From Gnetum montanum (lineage: Eukaryota > Streptophyta > Gnetopsida > Gnetales > Gnetaceae): DNA of 64,000 nucleotides. The stretch's first letter is position 1. Each line of letters opens with the position of its first letter. A program made the position numbers and the translations under genes. Under the pieces are notes generated by a model. That model was given only the letters and a program-made list of their open reading frames with translations, did no database searches and was not told the origin of the DNA. This document shows, piece after piece, positions 9,344-21,599 of this stretch. The DNA is taken from positions 537,853 through 601,852 of the forward strand of contig MNCI01020774.1 of the NCBI GenBank assembly GCA_015680685.1, read 5' to 3'.

Positions 9344-9689
9344 TAGCCCCTTACTAGCCTTTATCCAGTGCCTATTCAATAAGATGATAAAATGATAAAT
9401 TTTTCAATATATCTAATCTTAAACATTCATCACAAAACTAACTAATTGGATAGTAAAAATGGTTTAGCTAAGTTTAATATATAATATCAAGCATCACATT
9501 CACATCTATATCATTTTTCCAAAAGAAACCAAACTGTACCACATTAGAATTTAATGATATATATGTATGTTCAAAAGAAAAAATAAACATTAACCATTAA
9601 ACCATCCATCATAATTCAGTTCTTTTGGAAACAAAAATTCAATTGTCCATGTCCCCCACAATGGCTTCATGGCCATACAAAACATAAAC
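9344..9689. other. AT-rich stretch without recognised feature
   Basis: Many A/T runs, no ORF of note and no match I can see elsewhere in the window. Confidence 0.5.
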
Positions 9690-10730
9690 AAAATGAATAT
9701 CAAGGATCAATCCTCTAATCCTCCCTCCATCTCCATGTCTTCTTCAAAATAAGAAGGTTGTGTACCTTTATCAACATTCCTAATTTGAGGGTGGACATGT
9801 TTTTTGATGTCCACCACCATCTTATTCATGGTGATGAGGGTTGGGCTAATCCTCTCCAACATAGATAGGATCTTCCTCTAATCTAACCTCCTACAGTTGG
9901 TTGTAAACCTCCTCCTTGAATTCTCAAACTTCACTAGCCTCAGGTGACAATGAAGAGCCTGTATCATCTAATTTTTTAATAAATGGATTAAATTTTATGT
10001 AGATATTCAGAGAATAGGTGAAGGTGTTCTTTTTGAGGACTAAAAGATGCAGTTTTATGTTCGTTTAAGGTTGTGGAATCCTAGACTTTTGGAGAATGGC
10101 CAAAATGAGAAAGGGAAAGCAAAGCTTTAATGAATCATCATTATAATGATAAATCATATACCTGATCAAAAGGAAGGCAAAGTTTGCTTCTTCCCTAAGT
10201 GTCAAAGCCTTCATTACTTGAAGTTCAAGACTCAAAACATATGTTGTGTCTATGGATGATAAGACATTCATGATGATCAACCTTGCCATCACATGGTGCT
10301 CAAACCAAAGGTATACGAAATGTAAACCCTGAGCCTATGGCTTCCTGAATTCAGATTCACCAATAAACTAGTGAAATAAGTCATACTTTTCTTCCGTGAT
10401 ATCCTTAGGCCTTAAAATGTCATCCCTCCTATCCAGATATTCAAACCACTCTTGAAGTCTTATTATTGTTACCTTCACTTGTATTTTCCTCATTGATGAA
10501 ATCAAATAGCACTCCAGAGGATCTACATTCATCAAGTACGACTTGAGATTCCAGTAGAATTCTAGGACCTCTTCCTAATAAGTCCAGTCAATGGAGGGTT
10601 GGATGAAGATCCCACATTTCGATGTTTCCAGTTACTACCACACCACAACATCTGTATGGTCAAACCACTTGGAATAGTTAGCCTCATGGTGCCAAGAAAC
10701 AATTTTTAGGTGTTCACTCTTTGGGGCCTA
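9690..10730 (-). pseudogene. Degenerate ORF, plant retrotransposon-associated type (tentative)
   Basis: Read on the minus strand from about 10720, one frame gives EVLEFYWNLKSYLMNV, then WFEYLDRRDDIL, then YLWFEHHVMARLIIMNVLSS and ANFAFLLIRYMIYH, with several stop codons. The order 'EFY.NL', a central charged part, then a hydrophobic helical segment ending in a long-chain aliphatic 'I..MI' resembles proteins annotated in plants as putative plant transposon protein or retrotransposon ORF1-like. The end is acidic. No protease, RT or integrase is nearby on this strand. The call is by pattern only; it could instead be an unrelated decayed gene. Confidence 0.35.
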
Positions 10731-11083
10731 TAATACAATAAGAAAATTGAGCATTTAGAAGTTATCTACAATTTCCATAGTAATCCCCATGCTTACCTTG
10801 GCTGTTGTTCCACAATGGAAGACTCAACCATTTATACTAGGGTGTGAAGGCTATACAAAGAAAAGAAACGAAATTATCATTCTATTTGTACCCTTAAAAT
10901 TGATTGTGAATGGTAAGCTATGTTTACCTTGGTGAAAGGAATGGTAAGAGGTTGCACATGGATACCCCACTCTCATTTATGGTCCCTAAGATTAAAGAAG
11001 CACCACTTGGAATTATTGACCTTTTGGTATGTCAAAACCTTAGATAAAATAAAGAATGTAGAATGTGTGTGTATGATGATAGT
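10731..11083. other. No recognised feature
   Basis: AT-rich, stop-dense in all frames. Nothing supported. Confidence 0.4.
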
Positions 11084-12094
11084 GTTGTAGGACCATGAAT
11101 AAGAACTTCACATGGAGAGCCAAGAATGAGATCTACGTTGAGATGTTAAAATAAAGACTAAATGGACAAGATAAGAGCACGGATGAAAACAAAGTCTACG
11201 AGTTAAATGAAGATGTTTTGAGAACTACTAAGAAGCCCAAGGATCAAAGAAATGCTTCATATCTCAAAGTACTTCTGAAGAGTAGACATTTGAAAACAAT
11301 AGCAAATGTCAATCATTGAGGATAGACGTCTATCAATATACATCTATAGGTAGACGTCTACACTTCTAGGTAGACATCTCTCCTACATTGCAGGTATTCT
11401 TAGACAAATGTCTAAACTTTGAAGTAGACATCTATACTAGTTGCTTGATAGCTATTACATGAATAGCAAGGAGTTTTCAAAAACTTTGAGGCTATAATAC
11501 AAATTGAAAATCTTGGGAATTGTGCAAGAATTGTTCATCAAAAGATTCATCATTGGCAACTCTAAGAGAATTTTTCTTTACTCTTCATTATATTATCATT
11601 TATTTATTTTAATTGCATTGAGCTTCAAGTACAAGATTTTTTAAATCAAGTTACACTATTTTCTTATTCCTTTTTCTTTCTTTCTTATAGCCCTACAGGG
11701 TTGATGTCCTTCTTGCTAGAAGACATCTTTTTTGAGCTTATCGGGGCCCTACGAGATTAAGTGGTTTTGCGATGATAAAACACTCCAATGTAGAGCTCAC
11801 TTTTGTAAATGTTGTGAGATCCTGTAAAATGAATTTTTGAGCTTGTTGGAACCTTGTGAGGTTGAGTGGTTTCACAGGGACAAAACACTCTAGAGTAGAG
11901 TTCAAAACTTGTACAAGGTATGGTACCCTTCAAATCACATTTTCATGAATTAAATTTTAAAGATGTGCATGCATTCTACCCTCCAAGTATGAACATACCC
12001 AAGATGGGGAACCATGTAAAATTTATTTTTTTTTGTGGCTGCATCATTTCAATTTGGGAAACTTATTTAACCCTTCCTATAAGTTCTCGATCCA
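11084..12094 (+). repeat. Ty1/copia-type 5' LTR (approximate bounds)
   Basis: Likely starts at TGTAGGACC and ends shortly before a tRNA-iMet-like PBS at 12099. U3 contains palindromes TAGACGTCTA at 11323-11332 and 11351-11360 plus several AGACATCT relatives. Two related GTGGTTT..CA units and 'gggccctacgag'-like segments lie at 11690-11900. No second LTR copy is visible, so the boundaries are estimates. Confidence 0.55.
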
Positions 12095-12098
12095 TAAG

Positions 12099-12111
12099 TG
12101 GTATTAGAACC
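12099..12111 (+). other. Primer binding site, tRNA-iMet type
   Basis: TGGTATTAGAACC matches TGGTATCAGAGCC (the usual plant copia PBS) at 11 of 13 positions; both mismatches are transitions. Confidence 0.7.
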
Positions 12112-12187
12112 CAGTACTCTCAAGTTCATGCTTTAAGTTTCAAGAGTGAACAATAGAGGGGACATCTTACACTAAGCCATTAATGTT

Positions 12188-13440
12188 TGATTGGTTTGAC
12201 ATTGCATATTGGAAGGCATGGATGCAAGTATTCTTCAAATCCATGGAATTTGAAGCATGGGAGACAATCCTTGAAGGCAACACATTGCCCGTTGATAGCA
12301 CCACAAAAGCACTCAAGCCACAAAGCAAATGAACTTCCAAAGAAAAAAGATAATTTTATGTATGACTAAAAAGCAAAAAATTATTTATATTATGCATTAA
12401 ATAAATCTAATTTTAATAGAATATCTGGGTGTAAAACTACTAAGGAAATATGAGAAACCTTAGAGGCAAGGACGTGTTTATAATTAAACAATCAAAACTC
12501 TTAGTATTGCAAAGAGAATATGACAAGATTAAAATGGAGAAAGGATAAAGCATTAAGGATTACTTCTCTAGGTCAAATGATCTTGTCATAGAAATTAGAG
12601 GGATGGGTAAGGACTTGCTAGAAAGTGATGCACTTATAAAAATGATTAGAACTTTATAACCTGAGTTCAAACCTAAGGTCATTGCTATGAAAGAAATCAA
12701 ATACATTTTGGTGCTAAAATTTGAGGAGCTTCAAAGTCTTCTAATTGATTATGAGATGAATCTCATAAGTGAAGTAGTTTAAAAAGAAAAGTCCATCACT
12801 TTGAAATTTGTATTAAAGGAGAAGAAGTCAGTTGAATAAGAAATGAATAGTGAAGATGAAATAGCTCCTCTATCAAGAAGAGCTCAAAGACTTCTTGCAA
12901 GAAAGGGAAGAATCTTTAATCAACTAGGCCCTAATCAATCCAAATGTAAAGAGAAAGATAAAAAGTTTACAAATTTATATTTTGATGCATTTTCTATAGA
13001 ATGTTTGGTATGTGGTGGAAGAGTTCATGTGCCCTCAAAATGTCCTAGTATTAACATGTTACAAAAAAATATAAAAATAAAGTTAATTCTAAAAAGACAA
13101 ACTTCTACACCAACTAGAATTATGGAAAACAAAGGAAGAGGTAGATAATGCTACAAAGGACTCACATCTCATATGCATGGCCCTCACAAATGAAAATTCT
13201 ACTAAAGTCTCTAATGAATCAAAAGGTAAACATGATGAAAGGTATAGTGAGTTACATGAGGATATTTTTATCTTCCATTATCTACTTAAAAAGGTAAAGA
13301 AAATTATGCATAGAAAAATCTCTAAAATTTATACTTTATCCTCCAAGCTAAAATGGAAACTCTCAATTGTAAAAGCTAAGATTCAGCTACTAACTCATTT
13401 GAATAAGCAAAAATGTAGGAATACATAAGAAGAAAGTATC
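12188..13440 (+). pseudogene. Ty1/copia Gag pseudogene
   Basis: The frame from 12188 gives FDWFDIAYWKAWMQVFFKS, the usual start of copia Gag (F.G..Y..W...M...L). After stops and shifts it continues with LQREYDKIKMEKG, then SIKDYFSRSNDLV (about 12500-12590) and ELQSLLIDYE, the UBN2-type Gag core. A perfect CX2CX4HX4C zinc knuckle (C-LV-C-GGRV-H-VPSK-C) lies at 13002-13043. The LTR and tRNA-iMet site directly upstream fit. Downstream to 15284 I find no recognisable protease, integrase or RT, so the element appears cut off after gag. It would have formed the particle and bound RNA. Confidence 0.75.
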
Positions 13441-15284
13441 AACAAAAATGAGAAGTCTCAAAATTAGCATAAAAGTGAAACCTTAGAAGAAACCTCTCAA
13501 AATAATGATTGTACCAATTCAGTTTCAAACAAGATCAGGTTTGATAATCCCATTCAAATTAGAGATACCTTATATTTTTGCTGTTAAAAATATGGTCATT
13601 ATTATCCTCATATAGAACAACGTAATGTCTTATCAAAAGTAGTCTAGCAAGTGTATCTTGCAAGGTACAATAACTTGAAAATTGAATGAGTAAGAAGGTG
13701 GAGAAACCTCTAAAATATTGAGCAAATTAGGACCAATAACTATCAAAAATTATGAGTCTTTCCATCTTGAAGAACATGAATCTAACAAAGAAGAAATTTC
13801 ACATGAGTTTGAGACCACATACAAAAGTGCTAATGAAAGAAAATTCAATGTTAAGAAGGTACTCTATGATGGGGTACCTCATCTCCAACTCCATTAGTCT
13901 TCCTCATATCAGAAAGCAAGTAAGATAAGTAATGGTAAGTCTTTAGTCCCTTGCTTGCTAGATTTAGTGTAGACTACTTTTTTTTTTTGAAATTTTTTTT
14001 TGGATAATTTTTTTATCAAAGAAAATATATCTTGATCATCCAAGGTGATGTGCTACAGAAAAAGGTTTCAAGATAAGATCAAGTAAGTTTGATTATTAAA
14101 GCCATATCTTATTATCTGTATTGTCTATTGGATTATAAAGTTGTAATAAAAGTCCAAAATATTTTAAAATGTTTCTTTATAGGTTTGGGACCTTTATACA
14201 AATAATTTATGATGAAAGAAACTATGTATTAAAGATCCAAAGGAAAATTATTGCATCTACATTAAAAATTTTTGTTTTATCTTTTATCATAAGACACTAC
14301 TAGCATGAGACTTTGGTTTGCAAAAAGTCTTCATGCTTGATCTTAGTATTACATTGTAGATACTTATGAGTTTCAAAGGAGCATATCTCTAAAGGAAAAG
14401 CTGAAACATAAATGCTGAAAATTTTTGATGCTACTATGATTTTTGCTTGATGATTTGCATAAAAAGAAGTTCTTTACTATAAGCATTAAATTTTTTTCAT
14501 TTTTCCTAAAAAATATTACTATTGGAAGACCTTATTCTTCACACTTTATTTAACAATATTTTTTCTTGGGTAAATCATATTGTGATCAAATAGCATGAAG
14601 ATCTTAAAATTTTTAAATGGAAATTAGCACTATCTCAACAATAGATGAATTTAGAAGTTGGGACACATATGTAGGAGGAGCTTGCATCTCATCAACAATT
14701 ATCACCTATTGGAACATTAGTGTAGGGTGAGTCTATAAATATTTTCTCTAAGATATGATACTTAGAAATAAGCTTTCAATCTCTAGCACTCTTAAAACAT
14801 GAATTAAAAAGTAATTCATATCAAGTAAAGTCTTGAAGGTAAAAGAGCAACTTATTTGTTTTAACCTCTAAGAATGTTTTACATAAGATAAATCTTTCAT
14901 TATGAAAGATTCTAGAATCTATTTGTGCACTATGATAGGACTGCATGTCTAATCTCTTATATGTTGAGAATATACATAAATTTCTTGGTTTTAATTTGAG
15001 GTAAATAGTACTAACACTCTCTCTAGATAAGACATATAAGACACTCTTGAAAATTAGTTGGTGAGTTACTTTGAGACATACATGGGTATTGCTTTATGAA
15101 CTTCTTGATTAGAGTTTCTTTGTTTAATTTTGTGATTTATTTAACTTAACAAGTTATGTTATTTTAATCTCTCTTCTAAAATTTGATATATTTCTTAAAA
15201 GTTGGCTACTTCTGAATATGGAAAATGTGATAAGTCTTATGATATTTTTCTTAAAGACTGTATGATGTGTCTTGATGTTTATCT
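13441..15284. other. No recognised gene; decayed sequence
   Basis: Up to about 13950 it may be copia gag or spacer (a YFC..KYGHYYPH patch near 13570 could be a second decayed knuckle). From 13980 on it is AT-rich with T runs and no readable ORF. Confidence 0.4.
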
Positions 15285-15872
15285 ACAACAAATTGCCGAG
15301 ACCATCAATTGGGGAACTCATTGATGTAATCTTACTATTGTTGCTCTTGCTACTACCCACTAGGTCCTGCTTGTTGTTGTTGCACAATAGTTTAGGTGGT
15401 TTCCATAGTGTCTATTTGTTCCTCCACCTAGTCTTTATTTGGTGGTGTTGGCTTGAGTATTTTAGCATAGGAAGCATTCTGAGCCTTCCTAGGGATGTCA
15501 TTGGTGTACCCTAGGATTCCAACACATTTGCATAGCTTCTTGATGAGGCAAGGGAATGAAAGTGTTAGCTTCCCTACCTTCTTTTCCTCAAACTACTGTT
15601 GAATTTCAAGAAAATAGAGGTGTGAAATGTTTTCCTTAAATTTTTCCATTAAGATTTCACTTCCTCTAGCCACAAACATTGATAATATATTTAATCTTTT
15701 TATGGGAGACAAGTGATATGTGCCAATTTTGAAGTAGATCCTTTCTTCAAGAGTTAGCTCATTATAGTCCTTTTCATGTTTTTCATATGCTTTTTGTGAC
15801 CATAATTTTCTTGTTTCTGTATCTAATCTAGTGGAGAGATGTGCTAGGATCAACAGTGTTCAAGAATCGTAG
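15285..15872 (-). pseudogene. ORF2 fragment of element II
   Basis: Minus frame 15853-15593 reads HLSTRLDTETRKLW, LTLEERIYFKIGTYHLSPIK and MFVARGSEILMEK, closely matching element A codons around 175-255. After a stop it continues with FEEKKVGKLTLSFPCLIKKL and GYTNDIPRKAQNAS down to about 15420. The first 150 or so codons are missing, as is everything after the Gln-rich region. At 15285-15330 the sequence seems to match the next part of the ORF in the opposite orientation. Confidence 0.7.
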
Positions 15873-16005
15873 AAATCAAAGCTACGAGTGTGGAGTTATG
15901 AGTTTTTTCATTTGGGAGGTTTGAGCTCTTAGTTCAAAAGAAAAATGACAAAAAATCATCTTACTTCAAAAGTTGAAAATGAAAATTTCAGTAAGTCCCC
16001 CATGC

Positions 16006-16085
16006 TATTTATAGTTTTTGTGCCCTACAGTATTGAAGATCCAATATATCGGAGGGGATCTAATATCAAAGATCCAACATCAAAG
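16006..16085 (-). promoter_or_regulatory. Internal promoter-like module of element II
   Basis: On the minus strand, TGATGTTGGATC, TTGATATTAGATCC and GATATATTGGATC repeats (16028-16085) precede TATAAATA (16006-16013), upstream of the ORF2 fragment. Same position and layout as 4793-4884 and 46081-46175, but with a different repeat sequence. Confidence 0.5.
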
Positions 16086-17639
16086 GTGAAAATTGAAAAT
16101 GTTGCATTGAGTTTTTGTAAAGAAAAATGAGTTGATTAGAATATTTGAAAGATATGAAACATGTTTAGAGGATCCTGGGCTAGGAATGATGCATATTTTT
16201 CAAAAATTTGGCATAGAAAATGTAGAAAGAATGAATCTCAAGCCATGAAAGTATATTAAGTGATTATGAGATGGATGAGATTGGTAATGAATTCTTGTTG
16301 TATGAACAAATGATGGAATTGGTAAGGAAAATTTTATTAGCATTTATTATTTTTAGAAGGCTCAAGATTATGTAGAATTCCTTACTAGGTATAACATACA
16401 ATAGTTATACAAGTGGGTCCTCCCCAAAGCAAGCTCTAGCCCTTAATGCCTTCTATAACCACACCTAAAGTGTCCTTATGAACTTAAGGAGTTGAATGTA
16501 AGACATACCTATCTAGAAAAACACACAAATTAGTATCTCCAAATTGGGAAAATGTCACTATGCCAAACAAAACCATAATTTATAATTATTCATATAATGA
16601 GATGAGATAGTCTTAAAAGGGATTACAGAAATCGAGACGTGAGGTGTCTTACTATAGGCACAATGAATTCTTGTGTTTTATTAGTGGTTAAAGTAATCAT
16701 TAACTTTTCTGTCCAAGAATCAAATCAAGTCAAGGCCACATTCTAGTGACATCACATTATTTCATCTCTTCGAGTTACAACCATAATATTACCACTATTG
16801 CAAGGAGTATTACCACTTGGTGTATTGTCCAAGGGAGGAGTTTATTCATTGCACTTTTTATTTTCTTTGATTCCTAGGAAGACACCTACCTTCAGGCATG
16901 GGTAACATGTCTTTCTAGTGGAACCCACATAAATTTATTCTATGCATGAGTTTTACTTTTATTTTTGTTAACCTTATCAGAGGACTACCTTTAGGCATTG
17001 ATAACATGTATTTCTAATGACATGGTGAGGTAGCACTTACTGTACTCTTACTTCCATTTTTCATTAGATCTACAAGGATATAATACAACCTAAGCAATGG
17101 GATAGAACTCACAACAATAATCCAAGAGAATTCACAAATCCCCTTGATGTAACACCCTTGACATTCCCACTTGGTTCTTCACTTTTCAGTCCAGGGATAA
17201 TGATCATGAGTTTATTCTTAGTTTTATGATAGAAAGAATATAATTATGGCCATGGTACAAACCTCTTATTAATGGAATGGGTGGATGAATGTTGTGATCT
17301 CACTATACAAATAATTAGTCCCTTATGACTTGATAGCATAGACAAATCTTCACCATATTGGACTACATTTTTCCTTATTCTTGGTGTGTTTTATAAGTAA
17401 TCAAAAATATCTACAAAAAGATGAAAAAAATAGTAAAAGAATGGAAAATGATGTAACAAATGAGAAATGTTAAAAGAATGAAAAATTATTTAAGAATGGA
17501 AAATGGTGAAAGAATTAAGAAATTATTAAGAAATGGAAAAGTATAAAAGAATGAAAGAGCAAAAAGAAAGTTAAAATTTCATTAGAGTACCTACAAGTCT
17601 AGATGGACACCCCCATGACTATTATCAGGATTGGTTAAA
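16086..17639 (-). other. Spacer of element II between integrase and ORF2
   Basis: Homologous to the spacers of A, E2 and IV. It contains block 2 at 16408-16485 and block 1 at 16887-16927, with a weaker repeat of block 1 at about 16983-17020. 17400-17580 is A-rich with GAAAAATG-type simple repeats. Confidence 0.6.
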
Positions 17640-18720
17640 TGAAAGAGAGAATGGATGGAAGACAATTTGACAAAGTGGGTAGATTCCTTTGAATGTTCAT
17701 AGTAGAGTTTGACTTGTTGGATGCTAGTAAGAATGAGTTGATGTGAACAAGATGGGTGGTAGATATGTAAGGCACCATATGGATAGGTGGCTTGGACAAT
17801 GTATGGTCCCTCCCAAAGTGTCTAAAATTTGGCTTTTTCAGTAGATGATTTAGATTATAGTAAAGAACCTTATCATTGGGTTATGGAGTTATCTCATCCC
17901 TGTATCATGCCTAAGGAAGGAGTAATTTTTATGGACTTCATTTCTCATGAGTCCTATGAGCCTATTTTCATCTAAAAGGTTCAAATTCATGAGATGTTCT
18001 TTCTGGGCTAAGCTCATATCAAGGTCAAGTTGACTGTTAGTAGCAAAAGCATAGAGCCCTACTTGGATCAAGAGCATTGGTAGCTTACCATAAACTAACT
18101 CATATAGTGAGTATCCTATATGTAGTTTCTAGGATGACCTATAGGCCCATAGAGGATCATTCATGCTTCAATCCTTTCTAAACCTACTAACCATCCTAGT
18201 AAGTATCCTAGTAATTTCTTGATTAGTTACTTTAGCTTAACCATTTGCTTGGGGATGATATGGTGTGGTCAGTTTATGGTTCACCTCCAATTGTTTCATG
18301 AGCTTTCTAAATGTAGCACCAATGAAGTAAGTCCCATTATGTGATATGAGCATTCTCGATACTCTAAATCTATTCACCACATGCTGTTGAAAAAATTTGA
18401 TAGTTGTATCTGTTGTACAGTATTTTACTATTGTTTCCTATACCCACTTAGTATATTAATCCATATTCATAATTATATATGCTTTTTCATTCGACATCGG
18501 CATTATGGATCCCATAAAATCAATTCTCCATATGTTAAAGGGTTCAAGTGGTTGTAATTTTTGTTGTGGCCCATAATATCTAGCCATAATTTCTGCATCT
18601 TTTTTGCATCACTTACAAGATTGTGCAAAAGTGTGTGCATCTTTGAAAAAGGTAGGCCAAGAGTAATCTGCCATCATCAATTTGAGTTCTATTCTACGCC
18701 TTTCATAGTGGCCATCACAT
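17640..18720 (-). pseudogene. Integrase of element II, decayed
   Basis: Minus strand. An H2C2 zinc region reads GPCDGHYE, then YSWPTFFKDAHTFAQSCK and a stop before CKK (about 18690-18590). The core follows: WRIDFMGSI (first catalytic Asp kept), then ISHNGTYFIG at about 18324-18350, where the second Asp of the SDNGT motif is His, then TPYHPQANG and AKVTN, where the catalytic Glu appears as Lys. Downstream is LWAYRSS, then HIGYSLYELVYGK and a degenerate DKVLYYNL C-terminal part (about 17850). With two of the three DDE positions changed plus stops, it cannot be active. Integrase would join cDNA ends to the chromosome in the nucleus. Confidence 0.75.
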
Positions 18721-18872
18721 GGGCCTTTATGGGCATCCTATAATACTTCCTATTGGTCACGCTCTAGCACACACCATTTGACTATCCTATCTACAAAGAC
18801 CTTGTACAAATTGTCATTAATATCCATATATCTTTTTTCTCTATGAAGGAATTATTCATTTTGTTTCTTACT

Positions 18873-20110
18873 CTAGTCAATAGGAAGCTCTTGTGCTGAT
18901 AGGTAGGTTAGATAATCTATGGTCCATGGCTTTCCTATTAAAGTTATAACCTTTACTATTTCAGTAAATAGGTTCTCATTGGGGAACTGGTCAGATAAAT
19001 GTTCCACTTGATCTTGGGCATCCCACTTTATCCTTGATAGATGATCAGCTACCACATTTCTTTTTCCATTTTATCGATCATCGTGATGTCGAATTCTTGC
19101 AAAATAACAAGCCATCTTATCATTCTTAGATTGACCACTAGCTTGTTCATGAGAAATTGAATGGCACTATGATTGTTATGGAAATAAATTTGATACCCAA
19201 TCACATAATGTCTAAACTTTTCAAGTAGATACATCATAGCCATCAACTCTTTTTCTATTATGGTGTAGTTCAATTATGCTCCAGTTATGCTTGTACTAGC
19301 ATAGTGTATATAATAAAGTCTTTTTTGATCATCTAGTTGTGTCAATACTACACCAAGCACATAATTAAAAGCATCAATCATGATATGAAAATGCCTAGAC
19401 CAATCTGGAGCTTGAAGGATTAGTGTCTCAACTAGTTTCTGCTTCAAAGCTTCAAATGTCTTTTCAAATGAGTTTATTCATTTAAGGGGTGCATCCTTCT
19501 TAGTTAATTCCACAAGTGATTTTTCTATCTTTGCAAATTTCTTTATAAATATTCTATAGTATCCCATGTGGCCTAAGAATTATCTCACATCTTTTATTAT
19601 CTATGACCTTTCAGTGATATTGTGTATGACTTGAATCTTCTTAAGATCTACCTCTATGCCTTTCTAAGAGATTTTATGTCCCAACACTATACCATCTTGG
19701 ACCATGGGGTGGCTTCTCTACCAATTGGGCTTGAGATTAGTTTCCACACATCTCTTTATTACTTGCTCCAACTAGTTTAGTGCTTTCTCGAAAATGAGCC
19801 TGTATGTTAAAAAATCATCCATGAAGACCTCAACACCATTGCCAATTTTTTTCTTGAAGATATTGAATACTAATCTCTGGAAGGTAGCTAGCATATTACA
19901 AAGACCAAAGGGCATTTGTTTGCAGAAAAATGTTCCCCATGGACTAGTGAATGTCATTTTCTCCTAGTTTTCAAGTGTAATGTGGATCTAATTATATCCA
20001 TTATATCCATCCAAAAAACTGTAATACTTATGTCCTGCAATGGTATCTAGGACTTGATCAACTAATGGTAAAGGAAAGTCATCCTTAAAGTAGTAGTGTT
20101 GAACATTCAA
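18873..20110 (-). pseudogene. Reverse transcriptase-RNase H of element II, decayed
   Basis: Minus strand. RT is read from about 20090: AGHKYYSFLDGY, FTSPWGTFFCKQMPFGLCN and VEVFMDDFL, with the catalytic box F-M-D-D at 19811-19825. RNase H/tether: NYTIIEKELMAMMYLLEKFR (about 19270-19210), then RMIRWLVILQEFDI and ADHLSRIKWD, ending in LSDQFPNENLF. The 'LQEFD' and 'ADHLSR' signatures are those of the Athila/Tat-type gypsy clade. Several stops and frame breaks are present. The fingers part of RT (20110-20608) is mostly unreadable and includes a C-rich run. Confidence 0.8.
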
Positions 20111-20608
20111 AAATCAATTCAAACCCACCATTTACCCCACCCCCCTCTATGCCCCCTCCTCCCCCTCCACACCCCCCTGACAAATTCTTGGATTAATTCA
20201 CATGATCTTATCATAAGACCACACAAATTTTTTGGGCCATATATTAATCACTTCCAACAACTTTTTTTTTATTCTTGTTATTGTTGGTGTTGATTATTAC
20301 CAACTTCTTATTGTTTAGGAAATCATACTCTAATGTTACGAATAGGACCTCTAATTCAAGTGGTTTAGGATCCATAGTGTCTAGGATCTCTAGTTATCCC
20401 CAGAACATATCTTCTTCTTAACTTATGCATGGGTAGGAGTGCCTTTTCCTTAACTATTCTAGCTTATCAGCTTCTTCAATGTAGGCACTAACAATCTATT
20501 CTATTTGTTCCATGTACTTATTGGATTGAGTTTCTTTATTTGTGACCAGCCACTGGGTGCCTTGTTGTGTGGCTACCACATATAGACATTTTTGCACACA
20601 TATTTCCT
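20111..20608 (-). other. Unreadable start of RT, with C-rich run
   Basis: Expected to encode the RT N-terminal part by position. 20127-20181 is made of C-rich low-complexity sequence instead of a readable RT motif. HYYFKDDFPLPLVDQ-like residues are seen near 20060-20100 only. Confidence 0.45.
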
Positions 20609-21080
20609 CTATACATTTATTTCATGCCTTTGTATTTTTCTAGTTAATGGCCCATATCTTCTGCATGCAATTACATCCATTATCGTTATATGCAATACAT
20701 GGAACTCTACATCTTTGTAGGATACTAGCTTCATCTTCCTTACAAATTTCCAAGGACAAGTCGAGAATACAAAGCCTAGCATCCACAATGCTAAGCCAAG
20801 CTCTTCACATGATAATTGGGAATTCTTCATATTTTTAAAAACATGGATTACCAGAAAATTTGTAGGATATGACCAACCATTGATGGTGGTAATCACATCA
20901 TCCACTTGTTCTAGTGGAACTATGATTGACTGGTCTATAAGCTCTAACTAAATATTACTCTTCTTTAATGGTGGTAGATTCCATGCCTAATACATGTCTT
21001 GTGAGATCATGTTCACTTCTAAACAAGAATCAAGTAGATCCTTGCATGGTTTTTTCCCTGCTACTTGAAGATAAACTAAG
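20609..21080 (-). pseudogene. Aspartic protease of element II, decayed
   Basis: Minus strand. DLLDSCLEVNMIS at 21011-21037 corresponds to the DSG-type active site, with the Gly replaced by Cys. Then GWSYPTNFLVIHVF (about 20880-20840) and a diverged LGLALWMLGF segment in the position of the usual PLILGRPWL flap-to-C-terminus region. The enzyme would have processed the polyprotein; the active-site change and stops make it inactive. Confidence 0.65.
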
Positions 21081-21599
21081 GGTACACATGATAGTTGTTA
21101 GATTGGTGTTTAACAAATATGGAAACTTGTTATGTTGAAGAGGATTAGATGTAGATGGGATGAAAGTATATGTGTTTCCCATCTATCGAACCTTCTCAAG
21201 ACTCGTTCGGAAGAATGGTCATTTCCTAAGTTGTGGTTCACATGTAATCACCTCCTCTTACATATAAATCACCCTTGTTGTGCTTTTCTATTGTGGTTGT
21301 GATGGTAGATTTCCCTACATGACAGGAGATGACACTGGTGGATTCAAATGTTGGTTTGAAGAACCAGCTACTAATTGATGCATGTGTGAGCTTAGATCTA
21401 TTCTAGGTGGTGTTGGTCTATGACACTTGATTGGTTGGTATTGTGGAGTTTAAACAATGGCATTTCTAGATGAGATTGGATGTTGCATGTAATATTCAAA
21501 TGGACTAGGCTGTTGATATGGATATTGTTGGTGTGGTGGTGGCATGGCCCATGATTGGGGTTATTGCCAATGTTAATGGTACTACTCTTGTGGTTGCGA

